The notes under the pieces: generated by a model
The model's database searches: none
Told to the model about the DNA's origin: nothing
Seen by the model: only the letters and a program-made list of their open reading frames with translations
Origin: Myxococcales bacterium
GTDB lineage: Bacteria > Myxococcota_A > Polyangia > GCA-2747355
Assembly (NCBI GenBank): GCA_020431405.1
Contig: JAGQIK010000043.1
Coordinates: 1-38,335 of the forward strand
DNA length: 38,335 nucleotides
Reading direction: 5' to 3'
Position numbers and translations under genes: made by a program
Part shown: positions 37,354 through 38,335 of the stretch, piece after piece
How positions within the stretch are numbered: the first letter of the stretch is position 1
How the letters are laid out: each line of letters starts with the position of its first letter

Positions 37354-37763
37354 CCAGTTCCCTCCTCCCCAATACCGATGCGCCCCAGATCTGATGTCGC
37401 TGTATGGGTCCCTGTTGCTCGTCGGCTCTAGTACGTTCAGCCGCCCATACTCTTGCGTATGAATCGCTCTCGCGTACGAATCGCTAGCGCTGGGCCAGCA
37501 GCAAGCTGGTCCGAGTTAGTCGACAGTCAACCTTTGCCAGAACGAGGTCACCATAACGCGCTTTTTGCTCGTCACACCAGACTCGTTTTGACCCTTCTCG
37601 AACGTGCAAATATCCCGGCTCGTTCGAGCGGCCCGCACGCCGCTCGTCGCCACGTCGCGCGCGCGACTTGCTCTCGCGATGTGTTTTGACGCACAGTCGA
37701 CGCGCCTGCTTTCGACGTAAACTGACCCCACGTCACAGACCCGGACAACACGAGGAGTAACGC
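37354..37763. other. 410-bp divergent intergenic region
   Basis: No convincing gene. The region is less GC-rich than its surroundings and separates two divergent starts. It contains near-identical 14-mers GCGTATGAATCGCT (37455-37468) and GCGTACGAATCGCT (37472-37485), one mismatch, 17-bp period. A weak -35/-10 pair is possible for the downstream lipoprotein (TTGACC at 37588, TATCCC 17 nt later). Open frames in it lack ribosome sites and protein-like composition. Confidence 0.5.
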
Positions 37764-38335
37764 ATGCGATGCGCCCGATATGCCGTCCAGCTTTCGATCC
37801 TTGCCGCCGTGTTGGCGCTCGGAGCGGGCTGTCCACCGCCGCCGGGCGAAGGTCCGGGCGCCGTCACGGGTGTGACGCCCGACGGCAAGCCGGTGTGGGT
37901 GCGCAAAGGCAGCGGCAAGTACAACGGGGCGCACGGCGTCGCCTTCTACGGCGTGGGCATCGTGCAAGGCATCCGCAACCCGTCGCTGGCGCGCCAGACG
38001 GCCGACAACCGCGCGCGCGGCGCCATCGCCTCGATGTTTCACAGCTACATCGCCAAGATGATGAAGGACTACCAGCGATCCACCACCGCTGGGAACTTCC
38101 GCGCCAGCGCCGAGGAGCAGGACGTGGTCGCGGCGCAAAAGACGATCACCGAGGTCACGCTGCGGGGCACCGAGCTGCGCGACCACTGGGTGGATCCGCA
38201 GACGGGCGCGCTCTACGCGCTCGCGATCCTCGACCCCAACAGCATCGTCCGCTCGCTCAACGACGCGCGCAACCTGCCGGCCAAGATCCGCGACTACGTG
38301 CGCGCCAACGCGCGCCGCGCTTTCAACGACCTCGA
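37764..38335 (+). CDS. LPP20-like lipoprotein, N-terminal part (runs off window)
   Basis: The frame is open from the ATG at 37764 to the window end (190 residues seen), with GAGGAG 6 nt upstream. The N-terminus is a lipoprotein signal with lipobox GAGC (Cys23), followed by a Pro-rich spacer. The next part, FYGVGIVQGIRNPSLARQTA, a helix rich in Arg/Ala with FHSYIAKMMKDY, then TEVTLRGTELRDHWVDP and LYALAILDP, follows the pattern of LPP20-type outer membrane lipoproteins. Role: envelope lipoprotein, otherwise undefined. The missing 3' end prevents a firm call. Confidence 0.8.
   Translation, partial: MRCARYAVQLSILAAVLALGAGCPPPPGEGPGAVTGVTPDGKPVWVRKGSGKYNGAHGVAFYGVGIVQGIRNPSLARQTADNRARGAIASMFHSYIAKMMKDYQRSTTAGNFRASAEEQDVVAAQKTITEVTLRGTELRDHWVDPQTGALYALAILDPNSIVRSLNDARNLPAKIRDYVRANARRAFNDL

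Noticed and set aside
37453-37689. 78-codon forward open frame in the intergenic region
   Set aside because: No ribosome site, Arg/Ala/Ser-rich random composition and no recognisable feature.
37686-37720. TTGACG plus GTAAAC as a promoter for the LPP20-like gene
   Set aside because: Spacing between the two elements is far longer than 16-18 nt, and there is no -10 sequence at the correct distance.

Overview
The window is a high-GC chromosomal segment, densely coded, with no tRNA, rRNA, CRISPR array or insertion sequence that I could find. The gene content fits a large-genome, predatory/soil-type Myxococcota (former Deltaproteobacteria): many lipoproteins, calcium-type thrombospondin-3/VWA surface lipoproteins, a membrane Ser/Thr kinase, PEGA-repeat proteins, PilZ and sigma-54 two-component signalling. 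This affiliation is inferred from gene types, not from a marker gene.

Layout. 1-7782: a tandem array of four paralogous VWA lipoproteins (the first cut by the window edge), two of them nearly identical over long stretches. 7806-9544: reverse-strand Mop-type molybdate-binding protein, a small lipoprotein and a DUF455 ferritin-like protein. 9598-13073: an extraordinarily acidic small protein, a radical SAM enzyme with an unusual C-terminal membrane segment, an M20 (ArgE/DapE-type) deacylase and a Cys-rich lipoprotein. 13093-17275: reverse strand, with a 45-residue membrane peptide, a receiver-like/HATPase/TM/PEGA fusion and a Ser/Thr kinase. 17357-19456: a secreted protein and a heavy-metal permease with an HMA tail.

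19725-35401 is the functional core: a low-oxygen respiration island. It starts with a single-domain response regulator, then a sigma-54-dependent NtrC-type regulator overlapping a PAS histidine kinase whose PAS domain keeps the FixL haem-ligand signature. Next come the cbb3 oxidase genes ccoNO (fused), ccoQ, a short mono-haem ccoP, ccoG, ccoH, a TauE/SafE-like membrane protein, ccoI and ccoS. They are followed by a CBS-pair protein, hemN, two universal stress proteins and a second CBS protein with a cysteine cluster. Most genes from ccoNO to ccoS overlap by 1-4 nt. Sigma-54 (-24/-12) promoter candidates lie before the regulator operon and before ccoNO. The first is preceded at enhancer distance by a perfect 9-bp dyad. 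I infer an oxygen-sensing circuit in which a FixL-like kinase feeds a sigma-54 activator rather than FixJ/FixK.

35406-38335: a PilZ protein, a secreted protein of unknown function, a receiver with Ser in place of the phospho-acceptor Asp (a 19-bp tandem duplication covers its stop codon), a gene-poor 410-bp stretch, and the start of an LPP20-like lipoprotein that runs off the window.
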